Shown here piece by piece: positions 32,291-43,829 of a stretch of 64,000 nucleotides of DNA; the first letter of the stretch is position 1; each line of letters opens with the position of its first letter. A program made the position numbers and the translations under genes. This DNA comes from Anaspis maculata. Its lineage: Eukaryota > Arthropoda > Insecta > Coleoptera > Scraptiidae. The DNA lies in the NCBI GenBank assembly GCA_949128115.1, contig OX421966.1:52511416-52575415 (forward strand), given 5' to 3'. The notes under the pieces are model-generated. The model saw nothing but the letters and a program-made list of their open reading frames with translations, searched no databases and had not been told where the DNA came from.

Positions 32291-33787
32291 CCCATTACCG
32301 CCCAGATTGATTTTTTTGGCAAAAGTAATTTTTTTTCGATAATCTCTTGTTCAGTAGCATATTGTAGGACTATAATGTGCTTTTTACAAAGAAAAAATGT
32401 TTTTTTCTAGTAGAAAAATGCTGATACCATATGGTATCGGTGGGCGTTAAAGGAGTCAAAGTTCAGGATTTTAAATTTTTTTCTAATTTTTTTTGAGAGC
32501 ATAATCACGTATTGATTAGAACGGAAAGTAATGTTTATTCATTGAAAAAATATAAATTCAATTCAATACAATAGTTCTCAAACTGTATGGTAATTTTCAA
32601 AGCAACGAACGCATAATCCAACGTTGCATTTTCTGCACATGGTTCTTCCAAAGACCTTACAGCCATTTCCAGCACAGCGCCGTCTGTTACACGGGATAAC
32701 AAAATGGTTTACATCATCGTAGCGTAGAGCCGAAAGAACCATTCGAGGAAGAGATAATCGCCCGGGACCTTTAGCAGCCTGACCAAAACGGGTGAGATAC
32801 ACTTGTGCGAGTTCCCTTCGAAAATCCAAATTTGAACAATTCTTCTGGTTTTTTCTGTACAAAGTCCAGGCGTTGTGGATAGCAGCATCTATCAGCCAAG
32901 TGAATATGGACCAATACCACTTTTTGCCACGTATGCCTACCCTGTAGTTTGCCACTTCTTCATCCATAAGATCCGTTCCACCCATGTTGGCATTGTAGTG
33001 AGCAATGCAGTTTGGACGATTGACCATCACATGCCGTTTCTCAACTTGAGAATACCGTTTGACACTTCCCACTGGAAGAACTCTTGCACTGGTTGAAGCC
33101 ATAATAACAACGGCATTGTCCTTCCATCTCACAAGAAGTACACCATCGGTTTTCTCGATGACATGTTCACTCTCGCCTCTCGCTTTCTTCGAAAAAACCT
33201 TCTTATCGGTTAGTGGGCACGATTTCGGAATTCTGGCTAACTTCAGGCGGCTCAGTAAAGATTTCTTCTGCTTGATCTGCCATTTCGTCGTTCCCATCTA
33301 ACATATCCAATGCTTGCGACAGTGAAAATCCAGGCCTGCAAAATTCAAGGTAACTCGCCATCTGAGACCTATTTTGACACCATTAGCGCCCAGTGATACC
33401 ATATGGTATCATCAAATAGCTCGAGCTATTGGGCCGTTATAAAAAATGCTTTTCCGAAAACAATTACATCGAAACAATCTATGATCATTACTGTTTGCCA
33501 TACACCAAGCAGTATCTAAAAAAAATCAAAATTTACTAGTAAAATTTACATACGCCCAGCGGATGTCCATGCTTTTCAGGTTAGTCAGCTGACTGTGGAA
33601 TATAGGCGCTCACTATAACACAAATTCGCGTCCGGCAGGCCTGCCAACGGTATCAGCGGATAGCAAATTTCAATCTGAACCAAAGGAAGTTGGTGCTGCG
33701 CCCTATTTGCATTAAGATGAAAAAAAAGAGCCCAGAATTTGACACAATGTCAGCTGATACCATATGGTATCCGTGGGCGGTAATGGG
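32291..33787 (-). mobile_element. piggyBac remnant, about 1.5 kb, TTAA-flanked
   Basis: Perfect 14-bp ends CCCATTACCGCCCA and inverse are directly flanked by TTAA (32287-32290 and 33788-33791), the piggyBac target duplication. A 16-bp palindrome GATACCATATGGTATC occurs three times inside (32423, 33395, 33756), each beside a degenerate copy of the end sequence, and may be subterminal binding sites. The element is too short for a full transposase; see the pseudogene entry. Confidence 0.9.
32578..33361 (-). pseudogene. Internally deleted piggyBac transposase
   Basis: A 239-residue frame (32578-33297) holds the C-terminal part of a DDE_Tnp_1_7 transposase: YNANMGGTDLMD, YRVGIRGKKWYW and a cysteine-rich tail (CNRRRCAGNGCK, CRKC, CVRCFE) typical of the C-terminal zinc-binding domain. 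A separate frame from an ATG at 33361 gives a 52-residue acidic N-terminal segment (PGFSLSQALDMLDG) ending in a stop. The central region carrying the first catalytic aspartates, some 300 codons, is missing, so the protein cannot be active. Confidence 0.85.
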
Positions 33788-34560
33788 TTAAAGGAAATTA
33801 AATTCAAAAAACAATGTTCTTGAAGATTTCAACCCCTCCTTCATTTAATTGGACATTTGGAGTATTTTAGGAGGGAAACGGGGGATTTAAAAAATTTCGG
33901 AAAAATTGTGTTCAGGGAGAGAATTTAATTTCCTTCAATTTGATGTATCACAACGTGGGTTTATCTTGTTAAATTTTGAAGTTGAGGTGGGAGAGAGCAA
34001 TAAGGTGAGTTTGGGTGGCACTTTTTCCACCGAAAATTCTCTTCTTCGATGCTATTTAGGATGATGATTGATGATGACCAAACTGCAGAGAATTGAGGGG
34101 TCCAGAATATTAAATGGGACACTTGGAGAATTTTCAGAAGGAGCAAAGGGGTGAATTTGGGTGGCACTTTTCCCACAGAAAATTTTCTCTTTCGATGCTG
34201 TGCAGGAGTAGCTATACTGTGCAGGATGACGTTTACTGCATTGAAAAGAATTGGGAGATCAAGAATATTAAACTGGACACTCAGAGAATTCAAGGGAGAA
34301 GAGGGGTGGGGTTAAAAATTTTAGTAATATTTTTTCAGAAAGAGAATTCAATTCTGTTGAATTTGATGTATCGGAGAATAGGTGGTGTCATTTGAAATTT
34401 CAAAGTTGGGGTGGGTGGTGGCGAGGCGACTGAAGTAGAAATTCGCCAATGTAATTTATAGATGTCAACCTCAATATAAATATCGACCTGTTTTTGCTCG
34501 GAGACATTTTCACAAGGAATCAGGAGTTATTGCAGGTGGATAGTTTTCAAATGATCACGC

Positions 34561-35163
34561 GGTATAAATCTTGATTATATCTGAAGACAAAGGATAAGAA
34601 CGAGATGAACAAAAAAGAAAGAACTGATATCAGAGGATCCCAAAGCCTCAGAACATTCAAGACAGCCCCAGGCTCATTTGAAGATGCGAAGAACTGCAAA
34701 AAAAGTTACGCTAGGTCCAAAAGTGAAGAAGCTTGAGTCAACAGGACAGTGCTGTTAGTGGAATTGTCATTTGAAGACACTTCAAATGACAATTCGAAAA
34801 TCTGGAAATCGCCAGAGGTCAAAACCTTGATGATTGTCTCAATCTAATATCGAAGGTTTCGAAAAACGGACAAGTCAGAGGCTAAGGTTTTGAAAAGTTC
34901 ATCAAGTAGAATGATCTGAGGACATTACGATGTACACGAGCATGTCAAGACGTGAATCAGATGACGTTGTTCAACTAGAATACCATTAGAGCCATCTATT
35001 CCTGAAGAACTGTCGCAAGGTGAGATTCAAAATTTGAATTCGTGATTTCCTTCCTTCCTTAATATTTACCCGAAGAGGGTTGCAAAAGCTACAAAACTAT
35101 TTGGAGACAGCACCTACTTTTCTTGAAGAATAGTTTATGAAGTGAAATACAGCTATATCTCAC
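34561..35163. other. Putative intron start downstream of receptor exon E
   Basis: This follows the exon E donor on the minus strand. I scanned it for a C-terminal receptor exon and found no convincing TYxxxxxF-type end. No other feature. Confidence 0.35.
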
Positions 35164-36030
35164 CAGTGTCAAAACGGCCATCACGGTGCACGAAATCCTC
35201 GCGACCTTGTTCAGCTGCACCTCCATTCCGTCCGCGGCGCTGGCAGCTGAGCTCAGGCACATCAGAAAGTTCGCTATCCCCAGCCCGATGATACCCAGAA
35301 ACGGCCATCCGAAGATCACATTGTACGCCTCCACCATCTCGCGCAAGATCCTGGTCATGTTACCGGTCTCTCGGATCGTACCTATGCACACCCCAGAGCC
35401 GACCTTGAACCCCATCACGTGCTTCTTCAGAACCCTGTTGATCCTCGCGTACCTGCCCGCGAAAGCCCTCACGATGTTGTACACCAGAAACAATATCACG
35501 AAGTAGTAGTAAGAGCACAGCATGTCGACCCAGTAGGTGTGATCGTGTCCGACGCTCCTCGAAAAGTTGTAGATGAACGTGACGTAACCGGTGACGCAAA
35601 TCAGATGCCCGAAAACCAGCTGGAACACCAGCCAGTCGGTGAAGCGCTTGGCTTTCTTGTTTCTGGTGTTGAGCTTCTGGTCGACTAGTTGGAACATGTT
35701 GCAGAGCTTCAGCCAGTGGCTTTGGTTGAAGCAGCAAGAGCTGAGGATCATGGACACTGCGACCATTATGATGATCGCGTCGTGGATGTGGTCCAGAATA
35801 AATTGTGGCGGGGTGTAGTAGGCAGAGTGCACGTGGCCTCTTTTGATTAGAGAAATTATTCCTCCGGATATTATGGCGGTTGAGTAGAGAGCCGCTTGAA
35901 TTTTGTTGAGGACTGGATTGATTATAGTTGATTGTTCAAAATCGTACGACGGGACTATGGCCAGCACTTTGCTTAAGCTGCAGAGGACTTTTAAGAAGCG
36001 AAAGTCGCTTCTGGATAGCGTATAAGCCAT
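35164..36030 (-). CDS. Gustatory receptor-like large first exon E
   Basis: It encodes 289 residues of the same receptor family, diverged from A-D: LSRSDFRFLKVLCSLSKVLA, FNQSHWLKLCNMFQLVDQ, TYWVDMLCSYYYFVILFLVY, FAGRYARINRVLKK and LREMVEAYNVIFGWP followed by FLGIIGLGIANFLMCL. A frame 40 residues longer starts at 36150, but it begins in the spacer behind exon F; 36030 aligns with the paralogues. The exon ends phase 0 at ACA CTG, before GTGAGA. Codon use is richer in G+C than in A-D. Intact. The C-terminal helix is not encoded. Confidence 0.8.
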
Positions 36031-36034
36031 TTTG

Positions 36035-36200
36035 AGACTGATAAAAGAAGTAATAACGTTATCGATGAGGCAATTTCGCAGAGTGTTATACTGATGCGAC
36101 GCTCGAGTTTCTGTGTAAATATACTGGTAATATAGACACAGCTTTCCCATTACGTGCTTGATGGGGTGTTCTTACGAATCAGGTAAACAGAACGCGCGTT
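36035..36200 (-). promoter_or_regulatory. Probable promoter of receptor exon E
   Basis: On the minus strand TATATTTACACAGAAACTCG is followed by GCATCAGTATAACACTC. This aligns loosely with TATAAACACGGAAAGTTGAG upstream of exon B and with the ACACGAAACCCGAGTGC and CAACACTC of exon A; TCAGT resembles an arthropod initiator. The whole spacer between exon F and exon E is only 206 bp, so a promoter here must be very compact. Confidence 0.45.
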
Positions 36201-36236
36201 AATCGTCACGTATGATAAGTACGAAAAAAAACTTAC

Positions 36237-37100
36237 CCAGCTCGATGTAGCTACCATGACACAAGCCAGCCGCGTCGTGTGACTTAGCGGGAACTTTGCC
36301 ACCTTGTCATCCAGCACAGACGTACTCAACGCCATCAAACTGTTGCAAACGCTGACTCCCAGTAATCCGATGAACGCCCACCCAAAAATCGAATTGTGGG
36401 CTTGAACCAGCTCACGCAAAATCCTGGACGTGCTTTCAGCGTCTCTGAGGGCACTCAACACGTTCCGACCAGACTTCACACTCTTTTCCAACACTCTGTT
36501 CATGTGCTTGTATCTGCACTTGAACGCTTTAGTGATATTGTACACGAGCAGCATGAACAAAAAGCAACAATACATACTGATTAGATCCACCCAGTACGAG
36601 TTTTTAACATCGGAATGGCCTGTATCACTCACCAAGTTGAACGCAAAGAACGCGGTGATACTGAATATCACCAAGTGTGCCAGAACCAACTGGACTAGTA
36701 AATTGTCGTAGAAGCGTCTGGCTTTCTTGTTCCTCGTGTTGAATTTCTTGTCGATCAGCTGGAAGGAGTTGTTCAATTTCAGCCACTTGTCTTGGTTGAA
36801 GAAGCTCGAACTCATCATGGTCGACACAGCTGCGAAGCTGAGGAAGATCTCGAGGACGTGGTCAATGACCAGCTGCGGTTTGGTGTAGAGGAAATGGTGG
36901 TCGTTTCTTCGTTTGTGAAGGGCATGACACGCGCCCAGTGTCACGACGGTCGACAAGATGATCGCTTGGAACTTGTTCAGGGTCGGATTGGTGATGGTTG
37001 AGGTTGTGAAGCTGTATGACGGAACCATCGCGAATATTTTGGCTATGTTGTAGAGGATGGTGGCGAAGCGAATGTCGCTTCTTGATAGTTTATGCGTCAT
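36237..37100 (-). CDS. Gustatory receptor-like large first exon F
   Basis: It encodes 288 residues: LSRSDIRFATILYNIAKIFA, FNQDKWLKLNNSFQLIDKKF, YWVDLISMYCCFLFMLLVYN, FKCRYKHMNRVLEK and LRELVQAHNSIFGWAFIGLL, the family helix-5 motif. The start at 37100 aligns with the paralogues. The exon ends phase 0 at AGC TGG, followed by the strong donor GTAAGT. The next start codon on this strand (exon E) lies 206 bp further on, too close to hold a C-terminal exon pair, so splicing must reach past exon E. The coding region is intact and G+C-richer, like E. Confidence 0.8.
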
Positions 37101-40079
37101 TTTGATACTGGAGTCCAGAAGTTTGACAAAAGGTATGTAATAAAAAAATACGAGGATTTAGCGTTATCATGTGAAAGCTTGTTGAGTGATTAGGCACGCC
37201 AGCTTTCAGAGGAAGCGAGGCGGTACTTTGCACCGCCATATGGTCCTTGACTTTTATCTATGCGTCCTTCATGTCAAGTGGCCAGTTCATTTCCTGTGGA
37301 ACTAGTAGTGTTGGCTTTCGCATAGTCTCTAGGTCGTCTTATTCTAAGATGATGTGAAAGTGTGAAACCCTTCTCGTCGAGTAGTAGGTACCTACCGTTA
37401 GGAATACAAAATTTTTGTTAAGTAGTTCATCTATCTTTTTTTCTAAGTTAGAACTGGTGTAAACATTCTTCAGATTTCACACCCATTCGTCTCTTTCAAT
37501 CAACTTCAACCCTCTCTGCGTGCTTTCTATCCATTCACACGGAACAAAATCGAACAAAAAGCCACTGGATCATGTATTAATGTATGCAAATTGTCCCTTA
37601 ATGCCTCATTTTCCGCTACTCTCGCGTATCGCGTACTCCCCGGTGTACTCCTTCCTTCGTTGCAGCGATTTTTCAGGATTTTCTGAGCATCACCATCAAT
37701 TCACTCGCCGCATAAGACGACATGCGTGGTGTTATACTTTTGAAAATTAATCCCCCCATTCGTTGCAGAGGGTATTTATTATCAATTATTGTTATATTAC
37801 CGCGTCTTTCCCAGGCGTGTACAGTACAAGATATTTAACAGTGCGCGTTTCGAGGGTGCGGTATAAAATTTATGGACGTACGGAATGGTAAGGCATTCAT
37901 ACGGAGCCGGGTTATAAATGATACAGGTTGCTGCTGAAATATGCGTCGGGGCTTTTAAGTGTATAAACACCGTGATTTGTTATTATGTAACTTTCAGAAA
38001 GAATATTGTGTCTCCGACTCTCCGCGAGAGGATCAAGGGAGGGAGGAAGAAGGGAGCCTCATTTTCGAAAGGTCTTGATAAATTTCATTTGTGGTGAAAT
38101 TATGAATAATGCTCCGCGGTATCCCAGACGTAATTAGTAGTGCAGCGGTGTGGTTGGAAGTGACTTGTCATTTTGTTTATTCAGTTGGTAAAGCTGATTG
38201 CAACAATGCAACAAATCTTCTTGACGGTTTACTGGTAGTGAAGGTAGCTGTTGGAATATTACTAGTTCTCGGAACATCATTTTTTGAAAACAGTATTTTT
38301 TTTATAAAATGTCATTCCTGTGTGTTTGAGAAAGTTCAAGGCTAGGTATTCTTGAAAATAAAAATTATTCCTTGGAAGTGTTGGTGTTTTAATTGTGTGA
38401 TCAAATCACATCAAATGCTCTTTCGCCTTGACGAAAACAGGAGAAAATCTTCAGTGAAATAATTATTTATTGTAACGCCTCAAAAACTAACCCCCCTAAA
38501 AGGATACAGGCCACCTCGGTGACCGTGTCATAGAGGGGACCCGAAGCCGAACATTTTACGGTAACGATTCGACCACCATTCTCTTTCTTATGCAATTTGG
38601 AGTCGATTTGGGTACGGAAGAATGCGATTCACTTACGTTAACTATTCTATTTTCGCACTTGAACATCGCCCACTTTCCTTATTCGGCGCCTGCTAACCAC
38701 TTCATTCTCGCTGGCAGGCGCGTGCTGGCCCGCCGGGCCTTAAGAAGCCTTTCTTGTCGTTTTCTTTTTCTACCTACACAAACACAGCCACATACATCAA
38801 CAAAGCACTAGCTGTACTGGGAAAAGAGTAAGCCTCACTTAAAGTTCCTCAAGGGAACTTTGTGTGTGAGTGCGATTGAATTGGCAACTATTGAAAATTC
38901 AAAAACATACCTAAAATACAAACGGATAAAAATAAATTTAAAATAAAAAAAGAACGATTCTGCACGATGATTTGTAGGATGCAGAATCGTGTTTTCTAGT
39001 ATTCCTTTGCGAGTAAGATTCCTGACTGAGATTTTGATTAGTGAAATTATGATATGACAACTCGAATTTTGAACGGAATAACAATTAACGACGGTGTGAA
39101 ATGAGGATTATCTCGAGGATTATCTGATTGATGCATTGTTTTTTTTTTGGGACGTGCCTAAGTAGTTTCGATTTGCTGAATAACATTAAATAACAAAAAT
39201 AAGAGAATGAAAATAGGAAAAACTAGTAGGTACACATTTGTAATTTGCTCTCAGATTAATATAAGCATTACTATTATCCCAAAAAAATTTCGCCTGCGGC
39301 ACAGTTCTACCAGCTTTGCTCGCGCTTTGAAAAATAAGTCGTAATATTTCCACTTTTATTTTTCAGAAAGCCCCTTGTCCTGATTTTGATTTTTTAATTA
39401 AAACTGGCAACTCGAGTCGAGGGGGGGGAAGGGCCTTTTGCCATGTATTTGCCCAGGCCCTCTTAAGGGGCCCAGCACGCGCCTGCTCGCTGGGTTTTTT
39501 TACAGTTGACTTTCATTCACAGTTGTCAACGTTTGACAGTTAGCCGACAACTGCCAAACGACATTTCTAAGTGTATGCTGTGAAGAAGGATATACGTGCC
39601 AGATATTTCATCTTTTGTGTCATGCACGGCCAATACGAAATTCTCGGTGGGCTTCCACGGGCTCGCGTAGTCAACAGTGAGAAGAACTGTATTGTTGGCC
39701 TATATCACTTGAGCGGAAAATAAAATCATGCTACGAAAATTGTACAGTTGTATTGTTACTTGCCTATTATAAGAGCTACGCGAAAAATGTGAAAATGCAT
39801 GTGCTTCGCAAAGCGCCAGTACGTTATTGCCATAAAAAAATCATTAATAGGAATTGAAAAGCAAATAGAGAAATTACACGCGTCAACTACCTATTTCTCG
39901 CGACTTTCTTCCCGTTTTCTGTGTTTTGTTCCTTCTTTTCAAACGTGAGTACTTCAACTCCTTTTTATGCTTTGGCGCGATACTTTTCATGCGCTTTTGC
40001 CCTCTTACGCTGTTTCTCCCTGCATTTCATTCCTTCTTTGTAATTCATTCCTTCTTTTCAATTGTTTTTACGATTGTTA
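37101..40079. other. Unassigned stretch with an inverted pair
   Basis: No gene recognised. GCTGGCAGGCGCGTGCTGG near 38710 pairs with CCAGCACGCGCCTGCTCGC near 39470, both beside GGGCC and CTTAAG text, marking an eroded inverted-repeat element. A 14-bp hairpin (ACGATTCTGCA and TGCAGAATCGT) lies at 38953-38989. The promoter of exon F should lie in the first few hundred bases. Confidence 0.4.
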
Positions 40080-40330
40080 GCGATTTTTAGCCGCGGTTCT
40101 TGTTTTACGACGCGTTCTTGCTAGCCTCTCCCCGCCCAACAGCCCTATTTTGCTCCTCAGTCGCGTTGGTGCCTTTCGGTTGCATGTTGTCACAAAAACA
40201 ATGTCTTTTTCTGGTTTTCTCACGATTTCTTGCGATTTTCCGCCTTGTTTTTTGTTTTATGACGCGTTATTTTTAACTTCCCCCGCCCAACACCTCTATT
40301 CTGCTCCCCGGTCCCGTTGGTGTGTTTTAT
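40080..40330. repeat. Direct duplication, about 160 bp
   Basis: TTGTTTTACGACGCGTT...CCCGCCCAACAGCCCTATT near 40100 recurs as TTGTTTTATGACGCGTT...CCCGCCCAACACCTCTATT near 40250. It is a two-copy tandem repeat with no coding role. Confidence 0.65.
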
Positions 40331-40538
40331 CTTCCGTTCAGTACCATTTCCACTTCGTTCGGGAGGTTGCATATCCGCCCGGCGCTGAAAATATACTGCG
40401 TAGTTTCCTAACTCATAATTTTTTTCTCGAAAGTTTGTGAAAACCTCCTTGGCCACTGCTTGTAGTCCATTCCTACTTTTAGAATGATCGAAATCGAGTT
40501 CCCCTTTATGACACGGCCACCAGCTATGTCCAAACTAT

Positions 40539-41040
40539 TGTTACGAGCGGCGATTCTGGAGAACACGCGATCTTTCCAGCCTCTTCCCATTAGGTCGCAG
40601 TGTACAAGTGCGGAGCTCTGGATATTTCCAGAATATACGCGATGACTTGGCGATTGAAATACGTGGAGACTTAAACATGCGAGTAAAACACATCTGTCCA
40701 TTTTGGCAGAGGTGCCAGCTTCACCGCACGTTGGAATTGCACGTGAAAAGTGTAAGATTATTCGGGAGTCGCCTAGACACCATATGCCGGGTCACACATG
40801 TAACCTATGTAACATTCGAGAAGACTAGTCGGAGGTATAAATAAGCACCATGGATCGCCCACAGATTCAGTATTGGATGCGAAGTGGTGGAGAGCGGATA
40901 GAAAGCGACTAGTAACCAGCGATATTCCCAAGTAGTTATAACTGTTGACGCGTATTTATTGTAGTACGCAGTAGTAAACAGTGTGTGTTTTGAAACGATC
41001 ATTTCAATTATAAACGAATCCGTACGCGAAATACGTAACA
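40539..41040. mobile_element. Solo LTR, 502 bp
   Basis: Begins TGTTACGAGCGGCG and ends TACGTAACA, with a 4-bp duplication CTAT on each side (40535-40538 and 41041-41044). A TATAAATA box stands at 40836. The second copy at 58775 confirms the boundaries. It is a product of LTR-LTR recombination; the 4-bp duplication fits Ty3/gypsy or BEL/Pao elements. Whether it belongs with either gypsy remnant here is unknown. Confidence 0.88.
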
Positions 41041-41379
41041 CTATTAACCAAATATAAACAACAAGCTCTGTGAATACAGAGTGAAAACAGATTGGAACAC
41101 CCCTAATACCCATAACTTTCGGCACCAGGTTTAAGAGCATCACAGACCATGCCTCTGTCATGATTATTTCAGATAAAAGATCTCACAGACAGATTCGCGC
41201 GTTGAAGTGTCAGACAAGCGTCACAATTTGATATGACGCTGAAGATCGTGCGCTGGAGTATAGCAAAGGAGAATTGAACGTCATCCCTGGCGCTCTGTCT
41301 TGTTGTTTTCCAATCTCTGAAGGGTCCAAAGTTTCCGTCTTGGATTAAGTCTTCAAGACATCGTTGATCCTTTTTTTCT

Positions 41380-42235
41380 TGATCTTCGAGTTCGAGATAA
41401 AATACTCAAATCTCCTACAGAATATTCGCAGTGGATTATCAGAGATGGTCGAGTGTACAAATTTATCCTTTCAAAACTTCCATCTTCTAGTAATGTCCCT
41501 GAGTGTAAGCTGTCAATTCCGGCAGAAGAGCGGGAAAATATTAAGAGTCAGCAGTCAGCACACGATGAACCCTCCGGAGCACATTTTGGTTGCCTAAAAA
41601 CCAAAAGACTCAATAGACCACCAATAAGTGTGCCGTTGGACTCAATGGAGACAGGGAGGATAGTGCAGTTCTCGTGGCAGTTCATATCTATCGATATTAT
41701 GAGTCCTCTACCAAAAAGTTCACGTTTTTTTATATCTGGTAGTAGTCATAGATTTTTTCACAAAATATGTAGTGGTGTCCCCACTACCTAGAGCGTTATC
41801 CTCTTCATTGTCGATTTCTTTGAACGCGAAGTTTTTCTCGTCTATGGGGTCCCTCAGTTCATTATCAATGATAGTGGCTCCCAGTCCCAGTTCATTAGTG
41901 AGGGGTTCCGTAAACTATGTAGTGAGTATAAGGTGCAAAAGATCTGGTGTACCGCCAATTACCACCCGCAGGCAAACCGTGTTGAGAGGTAAAATCGAAC
42001 AATCTGAACTGCTATTAGTGCCTATATCAAAGCAGAGAATCAAAGACAACTTCCTTGACATTTCTCTTGAGCGCTATGCCTACTCGTCGCCGCGCAGAGT
42101 ATAAACCCGGAAAGAAAGTCTGGCGAGAAAACGTCGTCCTCTTGGATGCCGCAAATTATTTTTCCAGAAAGCTAGCACCCAAGTATGTCTTCAACATCAT
42201 GAAAGAGAAAATTTCTGACACAATATAGAGGCCAC
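41380..42235 (+). pseudogene. Broken Ty3/gypsy integrase
   Basis: The plus strand reads through an integrase in at least three frames: the zinc-binding domain (DGRVYKFIL, then HDEPSGAHFG, with KTKR), the core start (DIMSPLPKSS, DFFTKYVVV), the central part (YGVPQFIIND and YHPQANRVER) and the post-integrase segment (GKKVW, KLAPKYV). Frameshifts separate these and a stop follows, so it is inactive. Reverse transcriptase and gag are absent. It starts about 340 bp after the solo LTR, but the LTR has its own target duplication and so is not part of this copy. Confidence 0.8.
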
Positions 42236-42249
42236 TCTGAGGGGGTTGA

Positions 42250-42420
42250 TTTTTCACACAGAGGTGCTGCTAAAGCCACAGCACCCCCTTCCCAAAAATC
42301 AACCCCCTATTGCCAGCCGAAGGGGAGTTTTCAAGAATTTATCTGAATATCGCCTGATGCCGGCAACCAAGAATGCACCAGACAAAAATTAGACGGTATG
42401 GGACCACTGGTACAGGACCC
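42250..42420. repeat. Left outer arm of the 42.2-45.8 kb inverted structure
   Basis: AAAAATCAACCCCCTATTGC ... CACCAGACAAAAATTAGACG pairs with CCAATTTTTGTCTGGTG ... GAGGGTTGATTTTTTGG at about 45690-45830. A second, inner pair (GGCGTATCTAGGG at 43440 and inverse at about 45665, with TTGCGCCC text) is nested inside it. Together they outline one large inverted-repeat element later filled by others. Confidence 0.65.
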
Positions 42421-42479
42421 AGTCCTCACCCAGAAACTATTTTTTCAATTCTCTTTTTGATTTTCATTAGTGCAGAGCC

Positions 42480-43240
42480 TGGTCAAGATGACTGCCAAAA
42501 ATCAACCCCGCAGGACACATACAACGAGAGCAGCAGCTGGAGAAGTGAATTCACCCTCGCTATCTAATTTGCAGACGGGCTCATATCTTTGGAACGAAAG
42601 GCACTAGCGCCTCGAAACTTCTCAAACATGTTCAACAGGTGAATGCCGAGTTAGCAGCACTAAAAATTTTTCGTTGACATGACCCCTTCGAGGAAGTGGT
42701 TTTGAAAAATCATCCGTTACATCGTCAGGGGTGGTTTTTTTTTCAATTTTTTTTTTATTTTTCGTTAGTGCAGCCTATCAAAATGACTGCCAAAAATCAA
42801 CCCCGCAGGACACATACAGCAGGAGCAGCAGCCAGAAAAGTGGATTCACCCTCACTTCCTTATTTGCAGACGGGCTCATATTTTTGCAACGAGGGCATTA
42901 GCGCCTCCAAAATTGGCCAAGATGTTCAGCAGCACTAAAATTATTGCGTTGGCACCACCTCTTTAAGGAGGTTGTTTTCCAAAATCATCCGTGATATCGT
43001 CAGGGATGGTGTTTTCTAATTGTAGTTTTGGATTACGCTAGCTCCTGAGTCAGTCAAGATAATTACCAAAAATCAACCCCGCAGGATACGTACAGCAGGA
43101 GCAGCAGCTGAAAATGTGAATTGACCCTCACTACCTAATTTGCAAACGGGCTCATAGTTTTAAAACGAAAGGCACGAGCTCTCCAAACTTCACTGATATG
43201 TTCAACAGGTGCATGTTTAAACTTCACTCAGACGCTGGCG
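42480..43240. repeat. About 285-bp tandem repeat, three copies
   Basis: CCAAAAATCAACCCCGCAGG marks unit starts near 42497, 42790 and 43065. Each unit continues with AGCAGCAGC, TTTGCAGACGGGCTCAT and CAAAATCATC-type text. The third copy runs into the dispersed GTCC-type repeat near 43245. Confidence 0.85.
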
Positions 43241-43829
43241 CTGCTACCCTGCTTTTTAGCGCATTTTCGTAGGAAATACGCTATTAGCCGCGCTTTGATG
43301 TCCGTCAGTCTGTCCGTCTTGTAGCTTCAAAGGTAGGAAGGCGTGGGGTGACTGGGTGAGGACTGGGTCACTTTCTCCCTACAGCATTTCTGAGGTGAGG
43401 CTGTCGGTATGAAAATTGAATAAATCGATATAGGCAGTGGCGTATCTAGGGTAAATTGCGCCTAGGGCAAAACATGAAAATTGCGCCCCTGAATAAGAAA
43501 CCCTGGGAAATGCGCCTCAGGCAGTTTTTCAGAATTCAGGTGGGCTAACGACAAATAGGGCCCCCACGTGTGATCCGTTCCCATTCAAAGTTGCTAGGCA
43601 ACCAGGGCTGTCACTAGGCTATCACCTAGGCAACATCACCTGATGAACTGTTCCCTGGTTTCGAAAATAGGGTCCCTGTTATAGGTTATACCTAGATCAG
43701 ATGAAAAAGTTGAAAGTTGATCGTCTGTTTGAATGTATTGGGTTTGGTTTTCCCTCTTTCTGTTCCCATTACGCTTGTAAATTATTGCTCTTACGAATTG
43801 CGCCCAATAGTTCAAATATCTACATTATC

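Larger units (their letters stand above)
31840..34560. mobile_element. Foldback element split by a piggyBac insertion
   Basis: The left arm (about 31840-32290 plus 33792-33850) pairs with the right arm (about 33890-34560). Matching text includes ACTTCAAAATTTAACAAGAT and its inverse, CTTCGATGCTATTTAGGATG with its partner, TTTTTGCTCG with CGAGCAAAAA, and CAAATGATCAC with GTGATCATTTG. Part of the unit is repeated within the right arm (GTGGCACTTTTTCCACC and GTGGCACTTTTCCCACA). The piggyBac remnant sits at a TTAA in the left arm. Confidence 0.7.

Noticed and set aside
35089..36150. Longer start for receptor exon E at 36150
   Set aside because: The 40 extra residues have no counterpart in the other five exons and overlap the promoter spacer.
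40539..42235. Solo LTR plus gypsy integrase as one truncated element
   Set aside because: The LTR is closed by its own CTAT duplication directly at both ends, so the integrase fragment is a separate remnant.
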